Shown here: in pieces, positions 1 to 12,400 of the stretch
Layout of the letters: every line of letters begins with the position of its first letter
Position numbering within the stretch: position 1 is the first letter of the stretch
Source of the DNA: Blasia pusilla
Lineage: Eukaryota > Marchantiophyta > Marchantiopsida > Blasiales
Reading direction: 5' to 3'
Length of the DNA stretch: 64,000 nt
Assembly: GCA_050084515.1 (NCBI GenBank)
Contig: CM114272.1
Span: 33,852,001 to 33,916,000 of the forward strand
Position numbers and translations under genes: made by a program
The notes under the pieces: model-generated
Told to the model about the DNA's origin: nothing
Database searches by the model: none
Seen by the model: only the letters and a program-made list of their open reading frames with translations

Positions 1-2
1 CA

Positions 3-3000
3 TTTCAGTCTATATCTACTCAGTATCAAAGAAACATTCCTCAGAGGAATGGAAAACAGCCTTACTGTTACATTTGTAATGAGAAAGATCACATCTCTAG
101 CAAATGTCCTAACAGAAAATTTCTCAAGAAATTCCGTGAGTTCTGCAAAACTCAACCAGAAGATAGCTCATCTTTACTACTCAATACTTCACCTATCACT
201 CAAGCATTAACATGCTCCACATCTGAGGAACTACAACCAGATGAACCACTCTATCTGTTTATGATACAAAGATCCTCTACATCTATTTTCCCAGATCTTT
301 CCAAACTTTGGATCCTTGATTCTGGTTCAAATTCCCATGTTTGCTGTCAAAGAGAACTGTTCTCTAATTTCCTTCCTATTTCTCCAATTCTCATTTCTGG
401 AATAGGCAATGGCAAAATATATGCTACAGCTACTGGGAATGTTCAATTAAAGCTTTTTGTCAAAGGCTCTTTCGAATTACATACTCTTTCCAATGTTCTG
501 TTCATTCCTACAGGACAGCACAATATTGTTTCTGTGAAGAAACTTGCTGAAAACTCTATAGATACCCTTTTCTATTCTCACAATATGTCTTTTGAACTCA
601 TCAAGCAAGGTCATTGTTTAGGTACAGGTTTTGCCAGGCATGGCATGTATCTAATTGAATGTCAACCTTGTACTCCATCGACAATTTTGATAGCCAGAAG
701 TTCATCCAACCTCTGGCACAATCGTATGGGACATCTCAACAATCAGCATTTATTGCAACTACATCAAAAGAAAATGGTTCAAGGTCTAGATCATGTCGAT
801 GATCTCAATTTCTGTACAAGCTGTGCTAAAGGCAAGCTCATCAGGCAACATATCACAGGAGATGGACAAGATCTTCCTGTTCAAAAGGCTCTAGATCTGA
901 TTCACAGTGATCTGGCAGGACCAATGAAGACACCCAGTATTGGAAACGCATACTATTTCTGTACTTTTCTTGACCAATATACAAAGAAATCCTTTGTCTA
1001 TATTCTTCACAAGAAGTCAGATGTCTTTTCTACATTCCAGAAGTTCAAAATCATGGTTGAGAAAAAACTGGCCTCCAGATTCGTGTTCTCAGAACATATG
1101 GAGGTGGTGAATACATAGACTCTTCTTTTCCAAGTTTTCTTCAGACTTTTGGTATTCTTCATCAACGCACAGGAAGAGATTCTCCTATGCAGAATGGATC
1201 TGCTGAAAGACTCAACCGCACACTACAGGAAAAGGCAAGATGTATGCTCATTCACATGCGCCTTCCTATATCATTTTGGGGAGAAGCAATTGTTACAGCT
1301 AACTATCTTCGCAACTTGAGTCCTACTCAAACTCTTTCAACAACACCTTCTGAAGCTTGGAGTGGTCTCAAACCTACTCTCACACATCTTCGAGTGTTTG
1401 GATGTCAAGCATTTGCTCTCATTCCAGCTGAGAGAAGAAGAAAGATGGACTCTCACGGGTGAAGAATGTATATTCCTTGGTTATCAGATTGGTTCTAGAT
1501 GTTATAAACTTTTCAATCCCAATACAAAACGTGTTTTTCTCAGCAAAGATGTTGTCTTCAATGAAGATACTCCTTTCTCCTTCTCTCCTGTTTTTCACTC
1601 TACTTACTCTCCATTTTTGATTATTTCCCAGTAGAAAACTCTGAACCGATAACTGTCCCTAAAGCAGTAAGAAAAACTACAGTTCAGACAAATACTGAAA
1701 TAGTGGGAGATACTTCAAAAGAAACAGGTGCTGTTGCTTTAGAGAAATCCATGGGACATCTGCCCACATCTTTTCATCCTAGGCGATCATCACGAACATC
1801 TGTACCAGTACATATGTATGATGCTGCTTGCTCAAACATTCTTCTCTCTTCCTTGTATCCAATCTGATCCACTCACTAGAACAGAAGCTCTCTCTAGATC
1901 AGATTCTCATGAATGGCAAACTGCTATGGAAGCTGAAATTGCCTCTCTTCATGAAAACAAAACCTGGATTCTTGTGACAAACCCTAAAAAGCACAAGTCA
2001 TCCACAGATACTACCAATATAGTCTCTTGTAAATGGGTTTTTAAGATCAAACGGTCTTCTTCAGGAAGTATTCTCAAGTACAAAGCCAGGCTGGTAGCCA
2101 AAGGTTATTCACAGAAAGAAGGAATTGATTACAAAGAAACATTTTCTCCTGTCATAAATATCACTTCTCTCCGGATGCTGCTTTCCATTGCTGCTGTTCG
2201 CAATGCTGAACTACATCAAATGGACGTCAAGACTACTTTTCTTCATGGTGATCTACAAGAAATCATACACATGCATCAACCTCCCGGTTTTGAGGTAACT
2301 GATCAAGGTCCACAGGTATGTCTTCTGAAGAAAGCTCTTTATGGCTTGAAGCAATCCTCCCGAGCTTGGTATCAAAAGATGGATGGATATTTGACTTCTG
2401 CAGGTTTTTCAGAAGTACTTATGATCCTTGTTTATATCACAAACGATCTTCTACAGATCAATTACTCATAATTGCTGTATATGTAGATGATCTTGCTATC
2501 CTAGCAGATAATCTCATTCAGCTACAACAATTTAAAATTCATGTTCAGTCCATTTTTAAAATGGTTGACATGGGAGAGCTTCATCACTTGTTAGGACTTC
2601 AGGTGGTAAGAGACAGGGCACATCACAAGATTTCTTTGCACCAACAAAGGTATATCTGTGAAAAACTTGTAGAATTCGGTATGAAAGATTGTCATACAGT
2701 TTCTACCCCTTCTGTGCCTGGGACAACATTGTCCAAGCCCACATCTGCTCCTACAAGTGATGATCTTGCTCATTTTCAGCAATATCCATATGCTACGATA
2801 GTTGGAAGTCTTATGTATGCTTCAACCATGACTCGTCCTGACATCTCTTTCAGTGTCGGCCAGTTATGTAAATACATGTCCAACTATTCTATTGAGCATT
2901 GGCAAGCTGCCATGCATGTTCTAAGGTATTTGAAGGGAACTTCGAATATGGGTATCACCTTTGATGGTTCCACCCATGATTTAACTCTTCAGGCCTATGC

Positions 3001-3457
3001 AGATGCCAGTTTCGCTTCTTCTAAAGATGATAGAAAATCTATTTCAGGATTTGTTCTTATCATGGCAGGAGGTGCAGTACATTGGGCCTCAAGGAAGCAG
3101 ACAGTTACTGCACAGTCTACTACAGAAGCTGAATATATAGCCCTTAATGAGGCCACCAAAGAAATACTTTGGATTCGACATTTACTTGCTGAGATTGGTT
3201 TTTTACAGCAAACTCCAACAATTCTTTACGAAGACAATCAAGCTGCAATTCAACTATCAAATAATTTTTGTTCCAATTCCAAAATCCGACATTTGGAACT
3301 AAAATTCTTCTTCATATCAGAACACATTCAACAACAAAATATTCTTCTACAAGAATGTAGATCCTCAGTTCAGGCTGCTGATGTTTTGACTAAAAGTCTA
3401 TCTAAAGACCAACATTATTTCTTACTCCAAATATTAGGATGTAGGATATGCAACTGA
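3..3457 (+). pseudogene. copia gag-pol polyprotein, frameshifted
   Basis: Segments in different frames together give one copia polyprotein: 3-1118, about 1085-1462, 1362-1634, about 1635-1815, 1818-2471 and 2318-3457. Motifs seen: CCHC knuckle CYICNEKDH; protease WILDSGSNSHV near 310; integrase HHCC finger (about 712-835); first integrase Asp in HSDLAGP (about 902); integrase Glu in NGSAERLNRT (about 1195); RT YVDDLAIL (about 2479); RNase H region with AYADASFASS and EDNQAAIQLSNN; terminal ADVLTKSL. The second integrase acid, normally in SDNGGE, reads TYGGGE. Frame changes fall at or near short homopolymers (about 1062, 1450, 1616, 1840 and 2405), so they are either decay or base-calling indels. 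Product: Pol for copying and integrating the element, non-functional as read. Confidence 0.93.
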
Positions 3458-3630
3458 GTGGGAGAGACGACTCTTTTCGAGTAGACAGCTGCATGTTCTT
3501 CCAGCTAGATTATCCTAGCTCAGTGGGAGTGTTAGATAAATACATTTTAGATAAAGGTGTTCGACTTAAAATGTGTTAAAGGAACTACCTAAATGCTGCT
3601 ACTCTTAGCAGTCCGACATCTAAGCTAAAA

Positions 3631-3766
3631 GGGTCACTTGGCCACTTGGTCAGCTGGCCACTTGGCCACTTGGTCACTTGGCCACTTGGTCACTTGGTCA
3701 CTTGGTCACTTGGCCACTTGGTCACTTGGCTAGTTGGCCACTTGGTCACTTGGTCACTTTGCCACT
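3631..3766 (+). repeat. 8-bp tandem repeat ACTTGGYC inside the copia LTR
   Basis: About 17 units of ACTTGGTC/ACTTGGCC with a few variants (AGCTGGCC, AGTTGGCC) run head to tail, upstream of the LTR TATA-like box. Because ACTTGGCC is nearly self-complementary at GGCC, the array could also fold. It is likely variable in copy number between LTR copies of this family. Confidence 0.9.
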
Positions 3767-3790
3767 CAGACTATCTTGTCTCTAGCCAAT

Positions 3791-3830
3791 ATCCAGATTA
3801 GTATATAATCTGGGGCTTGAATAAACATCA
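3791..3830 (+). promoter_or_regulatory. copia LTR TATA-like box and poly(A) signal
   Basis: GTATATAATC at about 3801 is followed 20 bases later by AATAAA. This close TATA/poly(A) pair matches the expected U3-R arrangement of a copia LTR. Assigned on motifs only. Confidence 0.5.
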
Positions 3831-4138
3831 GGTTTGAAGTTCTCCATTAAGCTTAGTCGCAGCTTTACCATTGTATCATTACCATTGTGTCTACATCTCT
3901 CATATAGTTTAACAGACTGCATTGCACGGTCCCCTCACAGGTCCTAACTAGTTTTACATTAGTTCTAAAAAGCTCAGGACTGGAGTGTTGTAAGTTTTCA
4001 CCGTGATATGCCATGGTTACATGTCCTCTCAACATTTGCGTAGTGAATCTGATCTAAATTAGACCCATTGTATTCCAGAGTCCTGCATGTTCCCATAGTA
4101 CCTGGAATTTCTGATTCGATTATGTTTCCATTCTTCAG

Positions 4139-6433
4139 GCTGCTTCCATTGCAAGAGAAGGGCGTGTGATGATCTTTAATCTTACAGAGGCAGCACAAGA
4201 GTTCTTATCTGATCAAAACAGAGACAATTATCAAACTGTGCAGCCAATACAGCTCGGGGAGGTATCTATTGAATCTTTTCCTCGTCTAAGTACTTGTTTT
4301 ATCTCAACAATAATAGTACCAGCTTGAAGTTCTCAGTCGTTTTGAGAAAACTTTACTGTAAGGGAGATGCAATTGAGGGTTGTTTTTTTTCTTCTTCTAA
4401 TGTTCCTGTTAATCTTTAGACCAGGCTCTTTGCTCTGAGAATGGACAGGGGTCACTTTCTGTTCAAACAGTCGCTTTAATTTTCAGATGTCTAGTCAATG
4501 ACTGTAAGCAGGTATGGTCACAGTGAGATATTTCTTACATCAAGATTATAATCTATGTCTTTATCATGGGAGTACTTTTTGTGTTGTTTTGTGCTATGAT
4601 GGGATGCATGGGAGTCTGAGTTTAATGAAATCCTCAGGCTAGACAGTTCTGCAGTGGAGCCTATCCCTTACATTCATTTTGATGTCTGGAAATTTGTATC
4701 ATGGATCCCTTTGAGCTGCTGTGAAGACTTATGTCAAGTACCTTAATTTAGGACGACTGTCAACATTTTGGTTCTTTTTCCTCTCTTGGAAGTCACGTGC
4801 CGGTCTGGAATTTCAACTGCTGTTCTGGTGTCCTTGATTGCATTTCAACTGTCAACATATTCGGCTAACTTTCTTTTTTGGGTGATTTCTCAGTTTTTCG
4901 GGCACGAAATTTGGTTTGGAAGTCAAAGTAAGTTAGAAGATGTTAAGTTGGAGTATGTGGTTCCTGATTTTTACTCATTTCTCTAAGTCTGAACATCACT
5001 TTCCTTGCTCCACAGGGTTCTTCTCCACTTTCAAAATCACTGGATGAAGGCTGGCATGGTGGGATGGCTTCTGGTTTTGATGCGGTTGGCGATGAGCTAG
5101 GGCTAGAGGACAGCATCTACTTGGACCTTTTCAACAACTTGTGGGGGGAGGGTGAGGTGCAGTTGCAAGAGAGTCGAATAAATGGCTCTTGTATAGAAAA
5201 TGGGCTCAATCAAATGAATGGTGTTGCCTTCAAAGAAAGACGATTGGCTGAGGAAACTAAAAGGCGTGAACCTTGGGTGGAAGGCTTTCAAGAAGTAAGG
5301 TCAAACACTCTTGCAGGAGCTGATCTCGACAAGGTTACCAGTGCATTTGGTGTGGATAAAGGTGCACTGCAAGTTGATCAACAGAAATCAGTGAAGGATG
5401 AAGGGGCATGTGAAAATATTGAAAATCAGCCACCGAATCATCTAATAAATTCTCATTCAACATCTGTTTTTGAACTTCTACGGAGGGTGCGGTCAGGACT
5501 GATTTGTCGAATACAGGATGGGAAGGTAGTCCCATCATGCACTGTAGATATGCATCTTGAAGCTTCATTGTGTTGCCTCTTTTTTTTACGGCGATTCTCT
5601 ATGAGCTCCTATATTTGCCAGGAAAGCCTATGAAGAATACAACTTTGACAGGAGAGTTTGGATGTGTGACTCTATTTTGAGAGGTTCTTAGCATCCTGTG
5701 GTTGTCATGCCCTAACTTCTGTGTTCCTTAAGGTGAAACAGTGTGTTAATTTTTTTCTTAGGCTGGGATGCAGAACTTCAAGGGGTCTGAAGATAGGTCC
5801 CCAGTTAGCGACACTGAGACTGCAAATGAAGATGACTCAACTCAGTCCGGTTTTTGTTCCTTTCCTGATTCACCATCTGCTGAAGATGTGGCAGCACAGT
5901 CGATCCGAAAAGATCTTGTCCTTGTAACTTTCGTCACACTGAACTAGTCTGTTATATAATTCTTTCTCATTCCTTCTGATTGCTGGTACCAAGACTGACT
6001 AGCTTGTATGAGTGGGTTTATTTCACTATGGATCGATTTTTGAATCTTCAAGCATCAAAGAGCATTTGCTAGAATCACCTCTACTAAAATGGCTTGGTGA
6101 TGATCTTTGGGCAGGGTTATCTTCTCCGATTGGTGTGTAGTCACAGGGGTCCATTACCACAAGCCTTACCTGTTTTGGCCTCTGAACTACAAGACATTGG
6201 AGTGAGTTCTGTACCAAAGCTGGATACTGTTATTTAAAAAAGAATCATACTTGAGAGGTTGGATCTCACCTTGGTTCTTGTTGACTATTTTCATGTTTCC
6301 ACATTGGCAGATCTTGTCTCAGTGGGCTAATGACCTAGTGGTCAATCAGCCTCAACTCTTGGATGCAACCTTCCGACAGATGTTTGCTCAATTGCCCAAA
6401 GGCAGGGAGACAAAAGGTGTCGGGAAGGAACAA
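4139..6433 (+). CDS. GCN2: GCN2: post-RWD linker exons
   Basis: Five in-phase exons (4139-4261, 5016-5525, 5762-5923, 6115-6201, 6311-6433) encode the acidic, low-conservation region between the RWD domain and the kinase. 5016-5525 is the longest exon of the gene (170 codons). The exon at 6115 reads GYLLRLVCSHRGPLPQAL, like the plant GCN2 segment with LLRLACASKGPL. This region links the GCN1-binding N terminus to the kinase; no catalytic motifs are expected. Confidence 0.85.
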
Positions 6434-9400
6434 GTAAGTCAGTGGTGCTCTTTCCTTAAGAAGCTGCCTTATGGTATGGTGGCTGTGGTATGTTTGGGAT
6501 GTAGTTTGGCAAATCGTAGTTTTTGTGTCGGGAGTATGTGGTTGTGGTGGCTGTTCTGTTTTTTTTGATTCTGACAACATGAACAGGCATACCCAGCTCT
6601 CAGCCGCTTCTGGAGTGCAAGCCCAGAGCTTCTAGGAGAAGGAGGTGATACATCTTCAAGCTCCCGCTACTTGAGTGACTTTGAAGAAATTTCTCTTCTT
6701 GGTGAGCCTGAAACTTATAACCTTGTTGCCTTCTTTATGTTCATAGTAAGGCACGAGTCATGTCCTTGGTGTGGAATTTTATCTTGCTAGTTCAGTGAAC
6801 TTATCTTTCTTAATTGGATGTGTGCTCATGATCAAGACTGCTTTGGTGAGCTCACTCTATCTTTGTTGTGGATCAAATGAAGGAGCATGTTTTTGGATCT
6901 TAGGGTTGATCGGAAGAAGAGGATATGCTGATTACATGATATTATGCAGGACGTGGTGGTTTTGGTCATGTTGTGTTGTGTAAGAACAAGCTTGATGGTC
7001 GTCGTTATGCAATGAAAAAGATTCGGCTGAAAGATCGGAGTACAGTTTTGAATGATAAAATTCTGAGGTGAGGAACTTTTTTATGAGTTTGTTTAGCTTG
7101 ATCATGTTACTGCTGTCAGCCCTGACCCCTGGTAGAAATGCTGTAATGCTCACTTGTTCAGGTTTCTCTGAAAGGATTCCCTTGAGATTCTTTATGGTAG
7201 TTCACCCTATAATGTCATCATGGGCAATTTTCCGATCTTCAGTGTTTTTCTTATGTTCAACAGAATTTTTCTTTGACAAGATACTCAATTAGCACCTGTT
7301 CTCAGAGAAAACACCTTAGCATATGATGTTGTCTTGGAAAGAATCGTGATCGACCATTCTTCCGAAGACAACGTCATTAAAAGTGTTATGTATGAGATAG
7401 TTATCATCACTTCCCATGACCCTCTCATAACTTGCAGTTTTGGGTAAATCCTTCTCTGTATCTTGAAACTTCAAAGAGGTGCCCGGATAAATTAGAATGT
7501 TAATGGGAATGGTGGATGGCCATATGGGGAACAACTGTCTGTCCAACTTCTTGTTTATTTGAATGATGGTAAGTTGTCTGTCTTAATGTAACATCTCGGG
7601 GACATTCTACAATCATATACTGTCGGAGTGCTGTGTTGATTGCAAACCTTACCTGACGCAATTCTTGAAAATTTCGTGGTATAAAAATGGCAGAGAAGTA
7701 GCTACACTCTCCAGGCTTCAGCATCATCATGTGGTGCGGTATTATCAGGCAAGTGCTGCCTGCCTGCCCAGACATCACCTTTGTCATGACTTCTGGGATT
7801 TAGTGTTCAGGAATATTGCATCTCACCTAACTTCATTGAATATTTCAAACTTAAGAAATAATTCAACTTCAGCCCTCAGTCGTGTAAATGATGGCAAATA
7901 TCCAACTTGTGCAGGCTTGGATTGAGACAGATGTTGGACACCTTCACAAGATGGTGAAAGGCACTCCAGATGATTCTGAAGGGTCGGAAGAGTGGTTTTT
8001 CCAAGGCGGAACTGTTGTAGGAAGCAGTACAGGTTCTGCAGCTATTGATGAAGGAGCATCAGCTGAGGCGATCTTCTTATACATCCAGATGGAGTACTGT
8101 TCGAGGTACACGACCTTTTCCAGAATATGGTACAGTACACGTGGAGAATCTAGCATGGCTCTTTCTCACTTTAGAGGGAAAGTGAAGGGTGATTGTTGTC
8201 ATCATAGTGAGTACCGTCAATCACAACAACAGTGATTAGGGGTTGAGGGGGTGTTGTCTTTATCATAAGTTTTACTGAAAAGTATCCTTTGATTTGTCTC
8301 AGGACAAAATAGAATTGGAGTGCATGAGGATGGGGAGCGTTTTGCCTCAGTCATAATTTGGATCTTTTTGAAAACTAGAAACGTCTGTATCATGGTTCAA
8401 GGTTTGCAGTCACTATGGATATGTGATGACATCTCCGGCATAGTAATTGGCTCTCATATATATGTGGGAAATAGTTCATTACTTCACTTGTATGACTTAC
8501 TTCCTCCATTGTGCCACATTATCAGAACCGGTCTCGTAGATTCCTAGATTCCAGTAGTTTTACCATCTTTGGACTTTTCTTGAAGTTTTCCTTTCAAATT
8601 ACTTAGAAACTTTCTACACGGATCTGGTTTCTCTGCAGAACGTTACGAGAGGTGTTTGATTCATCCGCTATGTCCGGAAACAAAGATGAAATTTGGCGTA
8701 TTTTCAGACAAATTGTTGAAGGGCTTGCTCACATTCATGGACAAGGGATCATTCATAGAGATCTGAATCCAAATAATATCTTCTTCGATGCTCGGGGAGA
8801 CATTAAAATTGGTGACTTCGGTCTGGGTAAAGAATATTACTCTCTATTGTGTGGCCCACAGGGTTAGGAGGGTATAGCTTCTTTATTTTCTTTGTAGATC
8901 TTGGTATCCTGAAGTGCATGTCTGCGTGTGGCTAAAATTCTAATGGGAACTATTTGGGAGTGATATTTGAAAACCAGAGTGAGAGAAGGTTAGTATGACT
9001 ACCTGAAAAGGATAGAAAGAGGATAAACAAACACTTGAGTTAGATCCCCTTGTTGAAGAAATTTTATCATTATTTTCACCTTCCGTGATGAAAACATTTT
9101 AATATGTTGTCCAATTTTCCATGTTTTTTCCTCATCAGTAGCAAGTCAGTATTTGAGAGTTTTCAATCAGAAAAATACATGAATCATTAGGATCTCAATT
9201 ACAAGTTTTACAATACCCTTCGCTGTTTTGCTTGGCTGTTTTGCAGCGAAGTTTACAAACTTGGAGCAGCCAGATAGGGATCCTAACCCTAATGCTCCTA
9301 TTGAAGTGACCAGCACATCTTTGGATGGAACAGGTCAAGTGGGAACCTATTTCTATACTGCTCCCGAAGTTGATCAGGGTCTACCACACGTTGACGTCAA

Positions 9401-12400
9401 AGTGAGAAAATTACATTCCTGGAGAAAATAATTATACATTTTTCTGTGTTCTTTATGGAAATTATTCTAGCTTCAATGTGGTAGCAAGAAGAGTTGGATT
9501 GGCTAGGCTATACTTAACTTTTGTGTATTTGTTCCTCTATTCATTCCAAGTCTGATCTCAACATTTACTCAATAGAGTAAATGTTGCTTGCCTCTCAGTC
9601 AACATTTACTCGATGTTGACTGAGAGGCAAGCAACATCTATTTACAAAAGGGGCCTGTCATTATGAGCCATGAAGAGCTAGTAGTTTCTCGACAAGTAAC
9701 CTTGAAATCGACTGCAAAATGTTCGTACAGATGAGGGGAAAACTCAGATTTGTCTGTGTAACTAACACAGATAAATCTGAGATTTTCTAACATAGTGGAC
9801 TGTTATAGGTAAAAGAAAAACAGGAGTAAACAAATACTGACTTTGATTACAGAGCTAATTTGTTTCTCCAAGCTCCAAGAAGTTACAGCAGATTACAGAT
9901 ACATGGAATAGCTTCACAGAGGTCAAATAGGAAAGGAAACTCTGTACTTACAAAAACATGAGAGAGATCTGATTGATCTACTACTCATAAACTTCCTCCC
10001 TATAGGAAGAAGAGACTCTCTACACTATTGATGCTTTTTCAGGCAGCACACTATCTCCTCCAGCAGCAGGTCCTTCAAACCATCAACTCCTTCTATCACA
10101 ATAGGTCAGCCACCCAAGCTGAGGGGCAGCAATCATGAAGTTCGCAGGTCCAGGAGCTGGGGAAAGTAGAGAAGAGAATAAGAGTGCTTTGGTAATCCTC
10201 TTGCTCTTATAGGATAGCCCCTGGCTATCTTAAACCCTAAAAGTTTTTAACTAAGATTAAAAAGGATATTGCGAAATCCTGAAGGTGTAGTTAATAAATC
10301 TAAAAATAGAATTTTACCTATAGATAAAAAGTAACTTTTCATAGTAAAAAGTAGATTTTTTTGTTCCTGATCTTACAGTTGCAATTTCAACAATAGGTTG
10401 GTTCTGGTCACAATCGTGTGTGAAGTTTAGCTGAGTAAATTAGGGTTTGCGTTAAGGAGAGGGTCCTCTTATGCTTATTTAGTGGAGGGAATAACTGATG
10501 GAGTGGCGATATCTTGCATTTGAGTACAGAAACCCTTTTCAGATCATGCGATCTGAAAATGGTTCATCATGCTCTTACTTCTGCCAGCCATGCACCAATA
10601 TGGTGATTCAACTCAGCTTAATCTTGGTTTAAAATTGGTTACTAACAAATTGAAATAGTGCTTTTTGCCCAGGTTGATATGTACAGCTTAGGAGTGGTCT
10701 TCTTTGAGTTGTGGTATCCATTTGGCACTGCAATGGAACGCTACGTTATTTTGAATGACCTCAAACATAATGGTGTTCTTCCTTCAACCTGGGCTTCTGA
10801 GTTTGTACAGCAGGAAGCATTGGTGCGCTGGCTTCTGGCACCCAATGCTTCTGACCGCCCCACAGCAGCACAAGTTCTACGCAGTGAACTTTTACCTCCG
10901 AGGATGGAGAATGAATCTTTAAATGGTATGGCTGCGGCAAAACTTCGTCAAGTTTTTTACTTGTTTATAACGACGAGTTCAATTGCGTTGTTAGTTTTAA
11001 CCACAGCTACACTAGCTAATGTTGGACATCATAAGATATTTGATGATTTGTTTTGATTGTAAAAGTCATGCATGTGGCAAGCAGTCGTCAGAAAGAGGTC
11101 AAAGAGGATAAGGATAAAGACTGACTCATATTGCAGTTGAAGCATATGGAATTTCCTTTTATAGATTTCCTCTTGTTGTGATAATTTTTTTAGAGTAGAT
11201 AACCAACTACTAGCTGGTTTCTTGAGGGACAATACAATTTTCATTTAATCTACCTGAAAAAATGTTATTGCTCTTTTTCACCTTTCGATACTGTGCATTC
11301 TGTTTTCCGAATTCTGACTGAGATTTTATGAGAAATCATGCCAAGGATCTGCAGATGCCAGCAGTTTTTTCTCTGTTTTGGTGATTTGATCACAACCCAT
11401 AGTATTCATGCACAGGGTGAAGTTTTCCCTTTCGGTTCATAATCCCCTCTGTTCTAGTTCTTCAAAATTGTCTGACCCCTAGAAGTCGGGATAGATAGCA
11501 GTCTTTAGACCTGATTGTAGTTCCCAGGTCAAATAGTTGCTAGACAGTCAAGGCTGGAGTTTGCTGGATGGGCAGGATCTAAGGCGTTTTCTAATGATTT
11601 GGATCTAGCCTAAGGAACTGTGGACCCCTTTGCAAGATTTCAGCCTCTGGGGAATTTTTCCTCATTGCAAATTCAGGTTTGAATGAGGAGCTGGTTGTCT
11701 TGAGATAACCTCTTTTTTGGTTGTGTCACTGCTGGTTGGATTGAAAACCTCTAAAGCTTTTACAATGTCCAAGTGAGAAGGGTCGTGGAGCCTGTTGGAT
11801 TGATTGCTTGGTTCTTTCTTGAATGTAACTGAAGGGAATGACCAAAGGCTGAACGAGTTTCAGCCTTGTTGCAGTCTTAGCTTGTTACATCTTCAAACCG
11901 TATCTAGCAGTAGGAGCTGTGTAGCTTAGTTCTGTGCCAATGCTGAATTCTTTATTTGCTCATTTATACCAGGAGAAGTTAATTGGGTAATATATTCTAT
12001 AAAATTAGTTGAGGAGTGTTTAGTGTTTAGGAGTAGACAGACAGAAGGCATGATTGCCCTTGTTTTGGTGATATCTTTGCTGCCAAAGTCTGGAGGAAGG
12101 TAGTGAGTTTGATAGTTATTTCTTGTCTTGTTGTAGATATCTTAAGGACAATACAAAATGCACAAGATACCTCTGTCTATGATCAGGTGGTAGCAGCCAT
12201 ATTTGATGATGAGCGGATGGCTGCAAAAACGGCACTTGTGGAGGCAGACTTTGCTAAGCTTAAAAGGCGTAACAAAGCCCGTACACTACGACATGTTGTA
12301 GGACAACAAGATAACTATTTGGATAATGTGAAAGAGGTCTTCATGCGGCATGGTGCACAGCATGTTGAGAGCTTCTCCTTCGATGTTGTTGATGATTCTC

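Larger units (their letters stand above)
1..3914 (+). mobile_element. Ty1/copia LTR retrotransposon, 3' part, decayed
   Basis: The window opens inside a copia element. Readable in order are a gag CCHC zinc knuckle (66-107), protease, integrase, reverse transcriptase and RNase H, then a purine-rich stretch (3521-3529) and a 3' LTR. Integrase before RT defines copia. The 5' LTR and most of gag lie outside the window. The reading frame is broken about five times, so this copy is not autonomous. It lies on the same strand as the GCN2 exons that begin about 225 bases downstream and probably occupies an upstream GCN2 intron; this is inference, because the upstream exons are not in the window. Confidence 0.95.
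3530..3914 (+). repeat. copia 3' LTR
   Basis: The LTR starts TGTTAGATAA directly after the purine-rich CAGTGGGAG and ends TAGTTTAACA, a TG...CA-type boundary with short inverted ends (TGTTA/TAACA), 385 bases. It holds a TATA-like GTATATAATC at 3801, an AATAAA at about 3820, and an 8-bp satellite at 3631-3766. No second LTR is in the window, so the boundary rests on end motifs alone. Confidence 0.85.
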
